NCBI RefSeq assembly: GCF_000003815.2
Contig: NC_049979.1
Location: 27,894,249 to 27,958,248 of the forward strand
Direction of reading: 5' to 3'
Origin: Branchiostoma floridae
Lineage: Eukaryota; Chordata; Leptocardii; Amphioxiformes; Branchiostomatidae
Length of the DNA stretch: 64,000 bases
The notes beneath the pieces were generated by a model. That model did not search any database. It saw only the letters and a program-made list of their open reading frames with translations, and was not told the DNA's origin. Below, one piece after another: positions 35,901 through 45,550 of this stretch. The position numbers and the translations under genes are program-made. The first letter of the stretch is position 1, and the number at the start of each line of letters is the position of its first letter.

Positions 35901-36923
35901 CACGCCCTCCATCAACCTCCTCATCACCTTCCAGTATGATGAGAAGCTGTACCAGCTCCAGCGATCCTCCATCAAGGTGAGGGGAGGGGTACCAACATCA
36001 CTGCATGATGAGGGACCATCTAACTTGTTCATAGCAAATTAGGCAATAGACTGATCACAATTAGCTGTTCAACCAATGAGAGAAAGGGATTTATCTGGCG
36101 AACCAATGAGATATTGGCTTCATGTCTCAGTTAGTTGTCTCTTTATATTTTTTCATGTACATTGCACATCTATGTTTTGACAGACTAGAGGTTGGCAGGG
36201 CTATGGGATTGGTCTATTCAAAGATGGCAGTCGCATCCGCAAAGATCAGCATGCATTGATTTTGCTTTAGACAGCACTGAAACAAATGAATCCAATATGT
36301 TGTAACTAGAGATAGTCATAGAAATTTTACTGTTACAGACATATAGGTGATATTTTTTTTTTTTACATTTTCACCTATTTTATCCATTGTATCCTTAGGC
36401 TACTGTAAATTCTGTCAATCACTTTGTGGTCTTTATCTATAGTATAGAGATCCTCACACTATTAGGTAAATGATGTCCAACCTCTGTTTATCCAGGTCCC
36501 CCTGTTGGTTCCTGGCCTGAACTATGCTTTCCAGACCCTGGTGGAGTGCATCAGTGACAAGGCCATTGCTGACACCATTAAGGTGAGTTCATGGCCTTAT
36601 TGATTTATTCAATAGTTAAGATCCATTTACACATAGCAGAACATGGCACCCAGCACTAGCTGAACATAGTTGGCAGAAGGCCTGGATCAGTTTGACCAGA
36701 TTTAGGCCACGCCTATCTTTTAGCGCCAAACATGTAATAACCATACCTCGACCATGTCCTAACCATCCCCCAACATATTTATATTACATTTTACTACTCT
36801 TGTAAAGTTCTCCTTTGACCTTATCCCATTGTCCAGGTGTTTGTATTGAGGAAAGGGAAGAGCATGCCCATCATCACTGGGAACATCAACATGCCAGTCA
36901 GTGAAGCTCAGGTGGTGGTCTAA
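17915..36923 (+). CDS. BBS1: BBS1 (BBSome subunit), 19 exons, 603 aa
   Basis: Exons: 17915-17988, 24923-24999, 25739-25773, 26154-26211, 26617-26706, 27194-27318, 28033-28079, 28386-28427, 28625-28697, 29409-29540, 30597-30703, 31024-31144, 32906-33064, 33486-33555, 34337-34495, 35149-35282, 35842-35976, 36496-36582, 36837-36923. They sum to 1812 nt with matching phases and GT/AG sites at every join. Human BBS1 is 593 aa. Diagnostic matches: [77 protein letters not shown]-type [21 protein letters not shown]. The N-terminal two thirds form a beta-propeller, the rest a GAE-like domain. The BBSome moves membrane proteins in and out of cilia, and BBS1 contacts ARL6. Exon 1 is the least certain (see 20087). 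Introns contain many transposons but the reading frame is intact. Confidence 0.92.
18410..18680. mobile_element. TIR element interrupted by assembly gap
   Basis: AGCCTCCATAGCAGGCTTTC near 18417 is repeated inverted near 18651-18670 (GAAAGCCTGCTATGGAGGCT), with an N gap between. The inverted arms match over about 33 bp, which explains the failed assembly. It lies in BBS1 intron 1. Confidence 0.65.
18542..18641. other. Assembly gap, 100 N
   Basis: Run of 100 N inside an inverted-repeat element in BBS1 intron 1; true size unknown. Confidence 0.99.
18997..19291. mobile_element. MULE-like MITE relative, possibly with LINE 3' tail inside
   Basis: Ends TATTCTCCAAG...AAGCAGAGGT and ACCTCTGCTTAGAGAATA are inverted and share the CTCCAAG/CAGAGG terminus with the elements at 7158 and 33769. 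Inside, at about 19080-19178, is a stretch ending AATAAAGAATAAACAAACAAAC, which looks like the 3' end of a non-LTR retrotransposon. The target duplication is not exact. Confidence 0.5.
20087..20196 (+). other. Alternative candidate first exon (phase-compatible with BBS1 exon 2)
   Basis: CACCATGG opens a 36-codon frame ([19 protein letters not shown]...) that ends at AG|GTGACA in phase 2, the phase needed by BBS1 exon 2, giving ...[19 protein letters not shown] sequence lies about 35 bp upstream of the ATG. The encoded peptide is highly charged and not recognised. It could be an alternative BBS1 promoter and exon, the only true first exon, or the start of an unrelated transcript. I favour 17915 because its N-terminus is closer in length and Ser-rich style to vertebrate BBS1. 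Confidence 0.4.
21366..21602. repeat. Dispersed repeat (CTCCATGAAAAATGGAG type)
   Basis: Starts with the small hairpin CTCCATGAAAAATGGAG, then GTGTGTCTG, CATAACTCAAGAACCTCTGG, AAGGTCAAGGTCAATTTTGG and GGTACTGCAGCAGAAATTCC. Related copies occur at about 46480-46700 and, as fragments, near 29720, 33225, 44440 and 53540. It is inserted into an older TIR element (ends near 21258 and after 21602). Non-coding. Confidence 0.55.
22626..22693 (+). repeat. tRNA-like sequence (pseudo-tRNA or SINE head)
   Basis: Contains a pol III A box (TGGCGCAGTGGTAA) and B box (GGTTCGACTCC) with a good CCCGG/CCGGG T-stem, followed by a T run that could terminate pol III. The acceptor ends do not pair and the anticodon loop is not seven bases, so a functional tRNA is unlikely. 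Confidence 0.5.
22756..23693. mobile_element. Harbinger-like 932-bp element with perfect 29-bp TIRs
   Basis: The body 22759-23690 begins GGCCATACCAATTTAATTTG and ends with the exact inverse; 29 bp match without error through TTGGTTCTC. TTA flanks both sides, as in PIF/Harbinger. Inside is a 30-bp tandem repeat and no transposase. A single diverged end of the same family is visible near 7095-7122 (AACCAACAAATCCAGTTGGT). In BBS1 intron 1. Confidence 0.75.
23046..23126. repeat. 30-bp tandem repeat, 2.7 copies
   Basis: The unit GCCATATTTGGAAATGGCTT plus GGCCAATGCT occurs two full times and once in part, without differences, inside the Harbinger-like element. Confidence 0.9.
24244..24588. mobile_element. 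Non-autonomous TIR element with 5-bp duplication TAGCG
   Basis: CAGGGCTCGAAATAC at the left is inverted as GTATTTCGAGCCCTG at the right; TAGCG flanks both sides (24239-24243, 24589-24593). The intact termini make this the youngest of the three family members in the window. In BBS1 intron 1. Confidence 0.8.
25411..25690 (+). mobile_element. Probable tRNA-derived SINE in BBS1 intron 2
   Basis: A tRNA-like A-box region TAGCTCAGTAGGTAG opens the segment; a degenerate B box and an unrelated body follow, ending near GTAATTAGTCC. Boundaries and target duplication are unclear. Confidence 0.4.
29982..30456 (+). mobile_element. 5'-truncated LINE, C-terminal ORF plus 3' tail
   Basis: The frame from 29982 to the TGA at 30237 encodes [19 protein letters not shown], then LCLKFA and [16 protein letters not shown]. 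This is the usual C-terminal signature of a non-LTR retrotransposon ORF2 (a-L-x-x-L-x-x-L-x-x-R-R-x-x-L-C-L-K-F-A). About 180 bp of 3' UTR follow, with AATAAA and a TTGTATC-type terminal microsatellite. Inserted in BBS1 intron 10, same strand as the gene. Confidence 0.75.
31102..32165 (+). repeat. 50-bp minisatellite built from BBS1 exon 12 end plus its 5' splice site, about 21 copies
   Basis: The unit is ATGTTGGTTGTATGGACCAG + ACCCTCCAGTGTTAYACCAC + TAAGGTAGGA. The first copy overlaps the last 39 or so bases of exon 12, and every copy carries AAG|GTAGGA, a usable 5' splice site. GTAGGAA recurs at 31145, 31195, 31245 and onward every 50 bp to 32151, with one degenerate copy near 31397 that shifts the register by 6 bp. 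Copies differ mainly at one C/T position and an A/C in CCAGMCCC. Fifty is not a multiple of three and reading on past the first donor meets TAG within the second copy, so only the first donor is productive. Confidence 0.95.
32509..32612 (+). pseudogene. Partial duplicate of BBS1 exon 13 with its 3' splice site
   Basis: CTGTTCAG then GGAAAGCGTCTGTGGGTGCT and CCAGCCAATGTCATGACCAT duplicate the acceptor and first 45 or so bases of exon 13 (32906 onward). The upstream flank CATATAGTTTTAAAGATAAA is also present before the real exon. The copy lacks a 5' splice site and runs into ATAACCTTCATATAG, a stop, so inclusion would truncate BBS1. Confidence 0.85.
32641..32883. mobile_element. piggyBac-like MITE ending 26 bp before BBS1 exon 13
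   Basis: TTAA is followed by CCCTTAAACTGCCA; the inverse TGGCAGTTTAAGGG lies at 32864-32877 followed by TT and TTAA. TTAA flanks and CCC/GGG ends are typical of piggyBac-type elements. The interior is a large hairpin around CCGGATATATC. It sits in the second copy of a local duplication whose other copy (32509-32612) lacks it. Confidence 0.8.
33760..33938. mobile_element. MULE-like MITE with 9-bp duplication TACAATGAC
   Basis: The body 33769-33929 has long imperfect inverted arms (GGCATAAGATAGTATCTTA and GATACTATCTTATGC) and termini related to TCTCCAAGCAGA. The 9-bp flanks match exactly. In BBS1 intron 14. Confidence 0.75.
34005..34320 (+). mobile_element. tRNA-derived SINE with 17-bp target duplication
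   Basis: The body 34022-34303 begins with a tRNA-like region: A box TGGCCGAGAGGGTAG, B box GAGTTTGATCCC. It is flanked by a perfect 17-bp duplication CTCTTCTTATCAACATC (34005-34021, 34304-34320). It landed 16 bp before BBS1 exon 15 and duplicated the polypyrimidine tract and a branch-point-like TTATCAAC. Sequence related to its body (GCTTTCTCTGCTTAGCATT) recurs near 59628. Confidence 0.85.
34603..34702. other. Assembly gap, 100 N
   Basis: Run of 100 N in BBS1 intron 15. The exons on both sides join in phase, so no coding exon need be missing. Confidence 0.99.
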
Positions 36924-38353
36924 CACTAACACTGCACCTCATGACAACAGCTGTAACACCTGCAAGTTCATAGACCATCAGGAAACAGCTCCTGCGGAAG
37001 TTCAGTAATATTCTCCTTTGTTCAGCAATGCAATTCAGCAACTTCTCAGATTTTTTATGTCTTACTATTAAATCTAATTTGATACAGGTTCAAAACTGAA
37101 ATAAATGGAGCAGCGTAATTCGAAAACCAGGAAACTAACCAGAAATACAATAGAGTTGTAAAGTAAGAAGAAATTTCTTAAATGGTGGTCATGATTGCTT
37201 CTATGTACATCCGGACACTTTGGAGCAATTCCAAATTTCAACACTTGCAATACAGAATTGTATGGATAACACATAGCTACTTAAATCAGGAGTTATTGAG
37301 CCTTTTTCCTGCATTTCAATTATTGCATTTGTAGTCCGACTCATAATAGAATTTCGGAAAGCTGTTTGTGCTTTCTGTTAGGATGTGCAGAGTTAGTGCC
37401 AAATCATGTGATTAACATAACAAGGAGAAGAACTTTATTGCACGACATTTGCAATAACAGGTACAATGTATAATTGCAACTTGTAGAATAAGACGACACT
37501 TGATCTACAATCTCATATATTGCTAATTTGTACCTATATGTTGGCCAATTAAATCACAACTCTTTGCAAAAATGAAAAATACTATCCTTTCCAGAAGCAG
37601 CATACTGTTTTGTTATTAACAAACTTTTCTGGAGTAATAGATGCATGATAATGTAGTCAGTTCTATTGAAAGCTCATTGTGATCATCAAGACTACATATA
37701 TTCCCTGAACTGACTTAAAATGGAACTGACTGAAAATGATTGTATATATATAGTTGGTGTGCTCAAAGTGTAAAATATCTAGTTTTGTCTAGAACTGCCT
37801 AAAATGGACCAAAGTAAAATGATTAGATATACACATGTATTTTCAAGATATGGAATTAGTTAAATCTATAAGGCACAAGCTTTAAACTCTGTGTTTATAT
37901 TGAATTGAATGTTATCTGTGATCAACTACATGTATTTGGTGTCCAGTATGTTTGGATTATTTCAAGTTTGTAAATCTTGTGGACAATACAATTTGCAAGT
38001 TTAATGTTGTGTTTGTTTGTCAAGTTATCTGTATAGAGTCAGATAAGAGATGTTTTATAACTAATATGTATGTGAAGATAGATGTACATGTAAATGATTC
38101 TTGCTTGAAGTGCTTTTGTGCAGTGTACCATATACACGTTGGTAATGACTGAACTTATAACACTATTACTTTATGTAGATGTTGTAAATAACATTATATA
38201 CATTGTAAGAAGATGTACCCTTCACAAGAAATCCCAGTCCTATAGACTGATGTATGGTGTAGCAATATATTGCTGTGTGACTTGCAGATTTGGTTGAGGG
38301 TGGTCTTTGTGTCTGGTTTCTCTTCTGACTCTTATTAAGTTACAATTGAAAGA

Positions 38354-38359
38354 AATAAA
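38354..38359 (+). terminator. Candidate BBS1 polyadenylation signal (distal)
   Basis: AATAAA about 1.43 kb after the BBS1 stop; a proximal AATAAA is at 37100. Which is used is not known. Confidence 0.4.
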
Positions 38360-39148
38360 GTTGTCCCCTTATAATGAAGAGAACATTTTCTGACCATTCT
38401 TGGCGACTGATTGTATGACCACTGTATACTAAAGGTCTCTTCTTGATTATAGAAATATGGTGCATAAATAATGTGAATGATCCAAATAACATAAGTTGTC
38501 TGAAGTATGAATTTCAAAGCGACGTGCTATAGTATTTCCTTATTATCTTACAAGTTACACCCAGATTTACTTGTCTAATTATTTTCAACATTACTTTATA
38601 CTATCATATGGTATTATACATCATGTTCTTTTTCCCATTATTTGTTCAAATGAGGTCTTCATTTGCATAATTGATAACTATTGAGGGTACACCCGTCACT
38701 TGTTTCAAGTCCTACCATGGAACTCTTCTTCATGGATTTCTTCCTCGATTATGCAAATTAGCTGCAGAGTTGCATAATAAGCGTTTATCACCAAAAGTCA
38801 TCACCCATCTTGATTTCTCCTTCAAAGTCTCAAACGAAATCGACTTCTGTTGAGTTATTCTATTGGCCAGACCAATGATGTTGAATGGTAGCAAACAACA
38901 CCAATACAACTTTTAAGTTAAAGCAGAAGGTGTTAACCCGGTCCAGCCCCTGCTGATGTAGGGTCAGCCTCGTCAACCATCTTCACTGACAATTTGCAAG
39001 TTAACCCCGTGCTAATACCAACAAGCTCTAGAGCTTTTGCCAATGTTTATCATACCTAATATACTTTGAGTCTTATGGTTTAAATTACTATCCTTCGGAA
39101 TACTTTGGGATTGTCTTTTTGATTCCTTACGATTCTTGTGACCTTGAC

Positions 39149-39154
39149 TTTATT
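39149..39154 (-). terminator. Candidate polyadenylation signal for the first TPR gene
   Basis: AATAAA on the minus strand, 77 nt after the stop at 39231. Confidence 0.5.
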
Positions 39155-39230
39155 GAAATTTACTCTTAATTCAAGGTCTTCATCAATGTTTGTAAGTCAT
39201 TTGACAATGCCCAGATGGGCAATGTTATCC

Positions 39231-42200
39231 CTATGGAGCGGCTTCCCTTGCCTTCATGGCCTGTACCCAGTAGCTATTTGCTTTCTCTTCATCACCCAGT
39301 TTACTCCAACATATTGCGAGGTTTTTGAGTAGCGCGCTGATGTCCGAATGAGTTTTTCTCATCGATAGCGCCTCTTCAAAGTAAATGATTGCTTTCTTTT
39401 GATCACCAATTGTAGCCCAACATGCTCCTAGGTTGTGAAGAGACATGGCGATATCTGGATGTGGCGTGTTCTCTCCAAGGATAGTTTTTCTCATTGTTAA
39501 TGTCTTTTCAAAGCAAACGATTGCTTTGTTTTGATTACCTATTCTAGCCCAACATATTCCCAGGTTGTAAAATGACATTGCGATTTCTAAGTGTGGTGTG
39601 TTGTGTCCATAGATAGCTTTCTTCATCGTTACTGACTGTTCAAAGTAAGATACTGCTTTCTCTGTATCACCAATTGCAGACCAACATACTCCCAGGTTGT
39701 GAAGCGACATGGCGATTTCTGGGTGCGGTGTGTTGTGTCCATAGATAGCTTTTCTCATTGTTACTGACTGTTCATAGTAAGATACTGCTTTCTCTGGATC
39801 ACCAATTGCAGACCAACATACTCCTAGGTTGTGAAGTGACATGGCGATGTCTGGATGTGGCGATTTCTCTCCAAAGATAGTTTTTCTCATCGTTAGCGCG
39901 TTTTGAAAGTAAAAGATTGCTTTCTCTTGATCGCCCATTGCAGACCAACATGATCCCATCTTGTGAAGTGATATGGTGATATCTGGATGTGGCGTGTTCT
40001 CTCCATATAAAGCTTTCCTCATCGTTAGCACTTTTTCATAGTAAACGATTGCTTTCCTTTGATTACCAATTGTAGCCCAGCATTCTCCCAGGTTGTGAAG
40101 CGACATGGCGATGTCTGGATGTGGCGAGGTCTCCCCAAAGATAGTTTTTCTCATCGTTAGCGCCTTTTCAAAGTAAATGATTGCCTTCTCTTGGTCACCA
40201 ATGGTAGCCCAACATACTCCTAGGTTGTGAAGTGACATGGCGATTTCTGGATGCGGTGTGTTGTCTCCATAAATAGCTTTCCTCATCGTTAGTGACTGTT
40301 CGCAGTACTCAACAGCTTTCTCATGATAGCCCTGAATAAGCCAAGACGTTCCCAGGTTGAGGAGTGTGCGGGCAATGTCTAGATGTGTTTCTCCGTAGAT
40401 AGTTTTCAACATCGTTAATGACCGTTCCAGGTAGCTAATTGCATTCGTCGGATTGCCGAGTTCCCCCCATGCTGAACCCAGGTTGGTAAGTAACATAGCG
40501 ATTTTAGGATGTGCTGTGTTGTCTCCATAGATAACTTTCATCATCGCCAGAGAGCTCTCCCAGTATTTGATTGCTCTGTTGTGATCTCGCAAATCATTAG
40601 TATGAGCATGCCAACATATCCCCAAGTTGTTGAGTGCCCCTGCAATGTCCCGATGTGGTTTGTCATTTCCAACAAGAGATTCTGTCATCTTTAGGAACTG
40701 TTCGTAGTAGCCAATTGCTTTTTTATGATTGCCGAGTTTACGCCAACATGATCCCAGACTATTAAGACATGCAGCGGTGCCGTCATCATCCACGTTCTCT
40801 CCAAAGGCAGTTTTCTTCATTTGCAGCGCCTGTTCGAGATAGCTGATTGCTGCCTTGTTCTTGCCATGTTTACTAAGAGCTAAACCTAGGTTGTGTAAAG
40901 ACTTGATAATATGAGGATGTTTATGGTTTCTATCTATCGTCAGTGATTGTTGGTGGCAGCTAATTGCCCTCTCAAAATCTCCCCGCTCTCTGTAAGACGC
41001 GCCCAATTCGTCGAGTAATCGGGAACGTTTTTCTGTGTCACTTCGCACACCGACATCTTCTAGCGCTGCCTTCAAGTGATGAATAGATTTGTCGAAAAGG
41101 CAGAAGTTTGCAGCTATTTGGCCCATACATTCATTCGAGGCATCAGAAATGGCCGTTTCAAACACCCTTTTTGGTTGGCCTCGAAACTTTCTACCTAGGA
41201 TCATGTCTGGCATACACATCCTCAAAGGCATAGCCCTGCAGTAGTATCTAAAAAGAACCTTTACGTCTGGAATGTGGAATGCTGACTTCAGGTCAGTGTT
41301 ATCTATTTTGGCGAGAGGAGACAGACTGTCCTTTTGTCCTCCGTTGGCCATGTAGGTTCTTAGACGAAGCTCTGCCGAGATGCTGGTCAGCACTGTGAGA
41401 TGTTTGGCGTCCTCTTCATGGATCCATCCCGCTTCCTTCATTTCATCAATCACATCCCAGGTACTGGCTGACAGTGCGATGTTACAATACAGGGCCAGTA
41501 GATCTATGGCTGTGCCAGGGAAGCGATAAATGTCTTTCTTGACATTTAGCAGTTGCCCAGTGGGCTCAAAGGCAGGAGTCTGCCCAATCTTCTCTATGTC
41601 TTTCCGAGTTAGCTCTAACAGTGGCCCCCTAGGTTCAAAGGTACAGGTCTTGCCCATGCTTTCCAACATGTGCTGCATTCCAAATACAACCAGGCGTTTG
41701 GCCTGAACATTGGAGAGGAGATCATCTTTGACGACTGTCTTCAGTATCTCCATATACTCTTTCACCAGGTCTTCGTCGCCTGCTAGGAAAACGAACCGCC
41801 TGAGGATGTCTGACAGGTGGTAACCTTCTGCCAGGGATATCTCGGTCTGCTGAAACTTCGTCATCTCCTTAGGAGTCTGGATAAGGCTGACGGGAGGTTT
41901 GCTCTTAGTCTGGTCCCTTCCAAATGGCGTTTTGCTAGCCCATGGCATGAAGCCATCGAAGGCAAACCCATGAGGCGTGACAGAGTCGAAGAACCAGTCT
42001 TCGTCTGGGTCTTCAGATTGGAAGTCGTTGAGCGCCGGGATTGCCATGGCTGGGAGGATGGTCTCTCCGAGGTTGATGACTTTCAAGTGTAGATAGTGTG
42101 TGAGGTTGAGGAAGTACCGCCGTGTGTCGTCATTGTCCTTCCCTTCTTCAATCAGAATGGCAAACTCCAGGTCAGAGTAGGGTGTGACCAGTTCTGTAGC

Positions 42201-45200
42201 CTGCGAGCCTAACCCGATGAAAGCGTACTTACATGGGGGAAGGCCCATTGCACTGATGCATTCATCAATAAGGGCCTGGATAAACATTTGTCTATCCTTT
42301 GCGATGCACTTGCACAAAGCTTTGACTACCTTAGCTCGTCCAGTCTCGACTGGTAGCATCTTTGGGTCATCCTCGTCATATTGATATGGATTGTGTTCCT
42401 GGTCAATGGCTTCTAGTTGTGACTTCACACTGATGCGCATGTCCTCTAATCGCTTCTGATGACGTAATGCCGAACCAGATGGATTCGGTTCACTGTGAAC
42501 ATTTGCTGTGTAGCAGAGAAACGATTTCTCTACGTCCTGTAGACGTTTCATTACTTTGTGTCTAATTTCGTTAGTTCTGGCTAGAGCTGCGTTGTACAGA
42601 GCTGCCGCCTGTGTGAATTTCCTACCTTCTTTTGTTCTTTCGCCTGTTTGAAGGTACACGTCACCCAGTCTACAGAGACAGTCAGCTTCAGTACTTTGAT
42701 CCGGTTTGTTTTTATCTGTATTGGCAAAATAATGTTTGATGTAAAATTAAGTAATGTGTTGTCAACCAATCAATACGATGTTCATAAAAGATTTGATTTG
42801 TTTATATGATATTGAGTATAAGCTTTGTGGCGTTCAATTAGAAGGCTTAGTAAAAAGCATTCATGGAAGATCTTGGAATGCGATTAGATAAAAAAAACGC
42901 ACCATGAATCAGTTTCAGTGCAGACACAAACTTCTGTTCTGCCAAGTCCAGGTTCCCGTCAGTCAATGCGCGGTCTCCTGTGGCCAGGTGCTTCTCATAC
43001 GTCCTACAAATGGAGGTGATTTTACCGGCGTTTTAATACATTTGTGTTGGTCCAATTAACAACGTAATGACTAAAAGCGTTACCAATCCTCATCTAAAGG
43101 TGGTGACCATACTGGAAAGGGCCACATACGTCAGAGTCATCAGCTGAATATCTCGCCATAACAACAAATCTTATGGTGACTAGATTAACTTACAACTTCA
43201 TATGTTAACGCAAACATTAAACGGAAATATACTGAAATGGAATAAATCTAAATGATGTCACAAGTAATCTGTATTTTATCTTATGCCCCAAATGTTCGAA
43301 ATTCACACCGAAGTTAATGGAATTTTAGTCCAAAGTTGTGGCGTTCTGTTCATGTTTAAACGCCTGGTCTCCACTGCTTATCATCTTGACCATTAACGCT
43401 TTTAACTTACAACCTTAGAATGCTTGGGTTCCAGTATGCAATGTTTGGCACTGGTACAGTGTTTTTCCGACATTTGTTATGTATCAACTTAAGTATACGT
43501 ACACATCCTCTACTGTCAACAACTTACAGCACTAAATCCACAAACCTATAGTCTGGAGCGGCGCGACGCGATGTCTGGCTTGCGATATATGCTGCACTGG
43601 CCGACCTATGGGATGGTAGGTGGTTTTAGCAGTATAAACAACTTGATATTGCTTCGTTGCAAACGTATCTAACGTTATATTAACCGAAGCTTATAATAAA
43701 GTGCTTTGTACCAAATCAGTATCTTACATATAGTTATGAGCACACAGTTTTTCGTAAAATCCACTCAGACATATCAAATAATAAACAGTAAAGCAAAGTA
43801 CAACACTCCTATGCTTACATGAACTTTTGACTCCCTCTATCAGCCATGACGTCAGAGCTACATGACGAGCCCGGCAAGTCCCGTGATAGGTGGTGACTCC
43901 GGGATTGTTGTCCTCTGTACTTTGGACCCTTGAATATTTCCAATCAGAAGGAACATATAGAATTCAACCTTTGTCAGTGTGCGTAAGAAGAAGCTAAAAT
44001 CTCGCTGGTCTTGAACTAGTAGGACAAATCGGCCTTCATTAGAAATATTTTGGGGGTTTAAGGTGAATATAAATCAAATAGGGTAATGGAAATATGGCTG
44101 AAAGTAAAGAAGCNNNNNNNNNNNNNNNNNNNNNNNNNNNNNNNNNNNNNNNNNNNNNNNNNNNNNNNNNNNNNNNNNNNNNNNNNNNNNNNNNNNNNNN
44201 NNNNNNNNNNNNNAGGCCCCAGACATATATAGTGCAGAAATAGGTCTGACAGTTCTAAAACGACCGCTAGGGGCCAAAATCTACACAACGCACTCTACTT
44301 CGCAAGAGCTATCTGCCACTCCAAAAAAATCATCATGAATGTCTATAACATTAAAAACGGGATGTTCCGCTGCAGTACAAATAACAATCCGCCAAGTGGC
44401 CCGGGCCCAAAATCTAATCATGTTGAGGTCTTATCAATACCCACCAACATACCAAGTATGAAGACAATCCATTGAGGTGTTCTCGAGTTATTGTGGTCAC
44501 AGACAAACAGACACACACAATCACATATGCACGAACGCTGTCGAAAACATAACCTTATTGGCAAAGGTATGAAGTCACATGATCTATACATGGATGCATG
44601 GATCTAGGCGACACTACCACGAGAGGACATAGTGTTACGACGCCTAAAATATATCCTTTTTACGTCACACATTGTCTCGAATGTCATTCCAGATGTAACG
44701 TTATGTAAACATGGCTCGATTTATTAGGTTAATATTTTACTGGCTCTGAACCTAGTTTCCTATACATATACTATATTTTACATTTTACATCTGGACAACA
44801 TACCGTATCATAGTCTAATCTGCAGTATATGTAAATGGGAAATATTACCTTATTTGCAGTCTTTCTCATGCCTTGTCTGATTTTTGCCGTGTACAGTAAG
44901 CGGTGAATGAGGGCCACTGTGCCCTGGAACCGTTCACACCGTGTCAGTGCAGTGTTGTACAGAGCAGTGGCCTTGGTCAGACATGTCGTGTCTTTAGTTT
45001 CTATTCCTCTTTTCAGGTACACGTCACCGAGGCTTTTGATCGCTTCCGTTTCTAAAATATTGTCCTCGTTCACAATACCTTCTATCATTAACTTGGTGTA
45101 TTCAATCAGTAGATTGTCCTTGTCGTAGCCGACCTTGTCTAGGTTTGTGAACATTTCTGCAACTCTGACATGCGAGGAAACGTTTTTAACAGACTCCCTC

Positions 45201-45550
45201 ACTGGATTTAGTTTCTCTGCATACGAGAGACGATATTCGAGACTTTCCTTCATTTCCTTGTCCTCACACCGGTGCAGTGCAGTCTTGTACAACACCTTAG
45301 CCCTGTCAAACTTAGCCACGTCCTTGAGTTTCTTACCATACTCCAAGTTCACGTCTCCCAGGCTTTTGAGCACCTCCACTTCCAACAGCATGTCCATGTT
45401 CCCCATGGCGTCCAACAGGGCGCGGGTGTAGTCATTTTCTGTACGCACGAGTCCAATTGTTTTGGCCCTGGCGTCGATTTCACGAAGTTCCTTGCAAATT
45501 CGTAACATTCCTGAACCTGGATTCTTGACAAATTCAGTGAGGATCTTCAT
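39231..45550 (-). CDS. Nucleotidyltransferase/TPR multidomain protein, copy A, 5 exons, 1475 aa
   Basis: Exons: 45550-44849, 43912-43819 (or from 43914), 43591-43546, 43003-42903, 42715-39231; the sum is 4428 nt, in frame. Residues 1-234 carry two TPR-like modules with the signature LKSLGDVxLxxG...AxxLYxTALxRC; a third (LCRLGDVYLQTG...LYNAALART) starts exon 5. At about 478-512 lies GLGSQATELVTPYSDLEFAI, the GS-x(10)-D-x-E pattern of nucleotidyltransferases (G484-S485, D496, E498). The helical part that follows (DIYRFPGTAIDLLAL, EAGWIHEEDAKHL, RLRTYMANGGQKDSL) resembles the region after the transferase domain in GlnD and DUF294 proteins. From about 877 to the end are 14 TPR units of about 44 residues (LHNLGVCWxxIGDxEKAIxYFExxLTMRK). 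No signal peptide or membrane segment; probably cytosolic. Substrate unknown. Exon 2's 5' end is uncertain. Confidence 0.85.
39240..41030 (-). repeat. 132-bp coding tandem repeat (TPR array) of copy A
   Basis: About 14 units encode ...TPHPDIAMSLHNLGVCW.. followed by ..GDQEKAIxYFE.. and ..LTMRKxIxG. Units in the last two thirds are close to identical in protein and DNA, while the first four (nearest the transferase) are diverged. Predicted right-handed superhelix for peptide binding. Confidence 0.9.
44114..44213. other. Assembly gap, 100 N
   Basis: Run of 100 N in intron 1 of copy A. The matching intron of copy B is intact at about 53210-53345 and shows repeat-like, apparently non-coding sequence. 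Confidence 0.99.

Larger units (their letters stand above)
36924..39230. other. BBS1 3' UTR and convergent intergenic region
   Basis: BBS1 and the next gene point toward each other here. AATAAA signals for BBS1 occur at 37100-37105 and 38354-38359. The sequence is AT-rich with no coding frame I can support. From about 38915 it resembles the 3' flank of the second TPR gene (GCAGAAGGTGTTAA, CGTCAACCATCTT), so that part belongs to the duplicated TPR unit. Confidence 0.55.
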
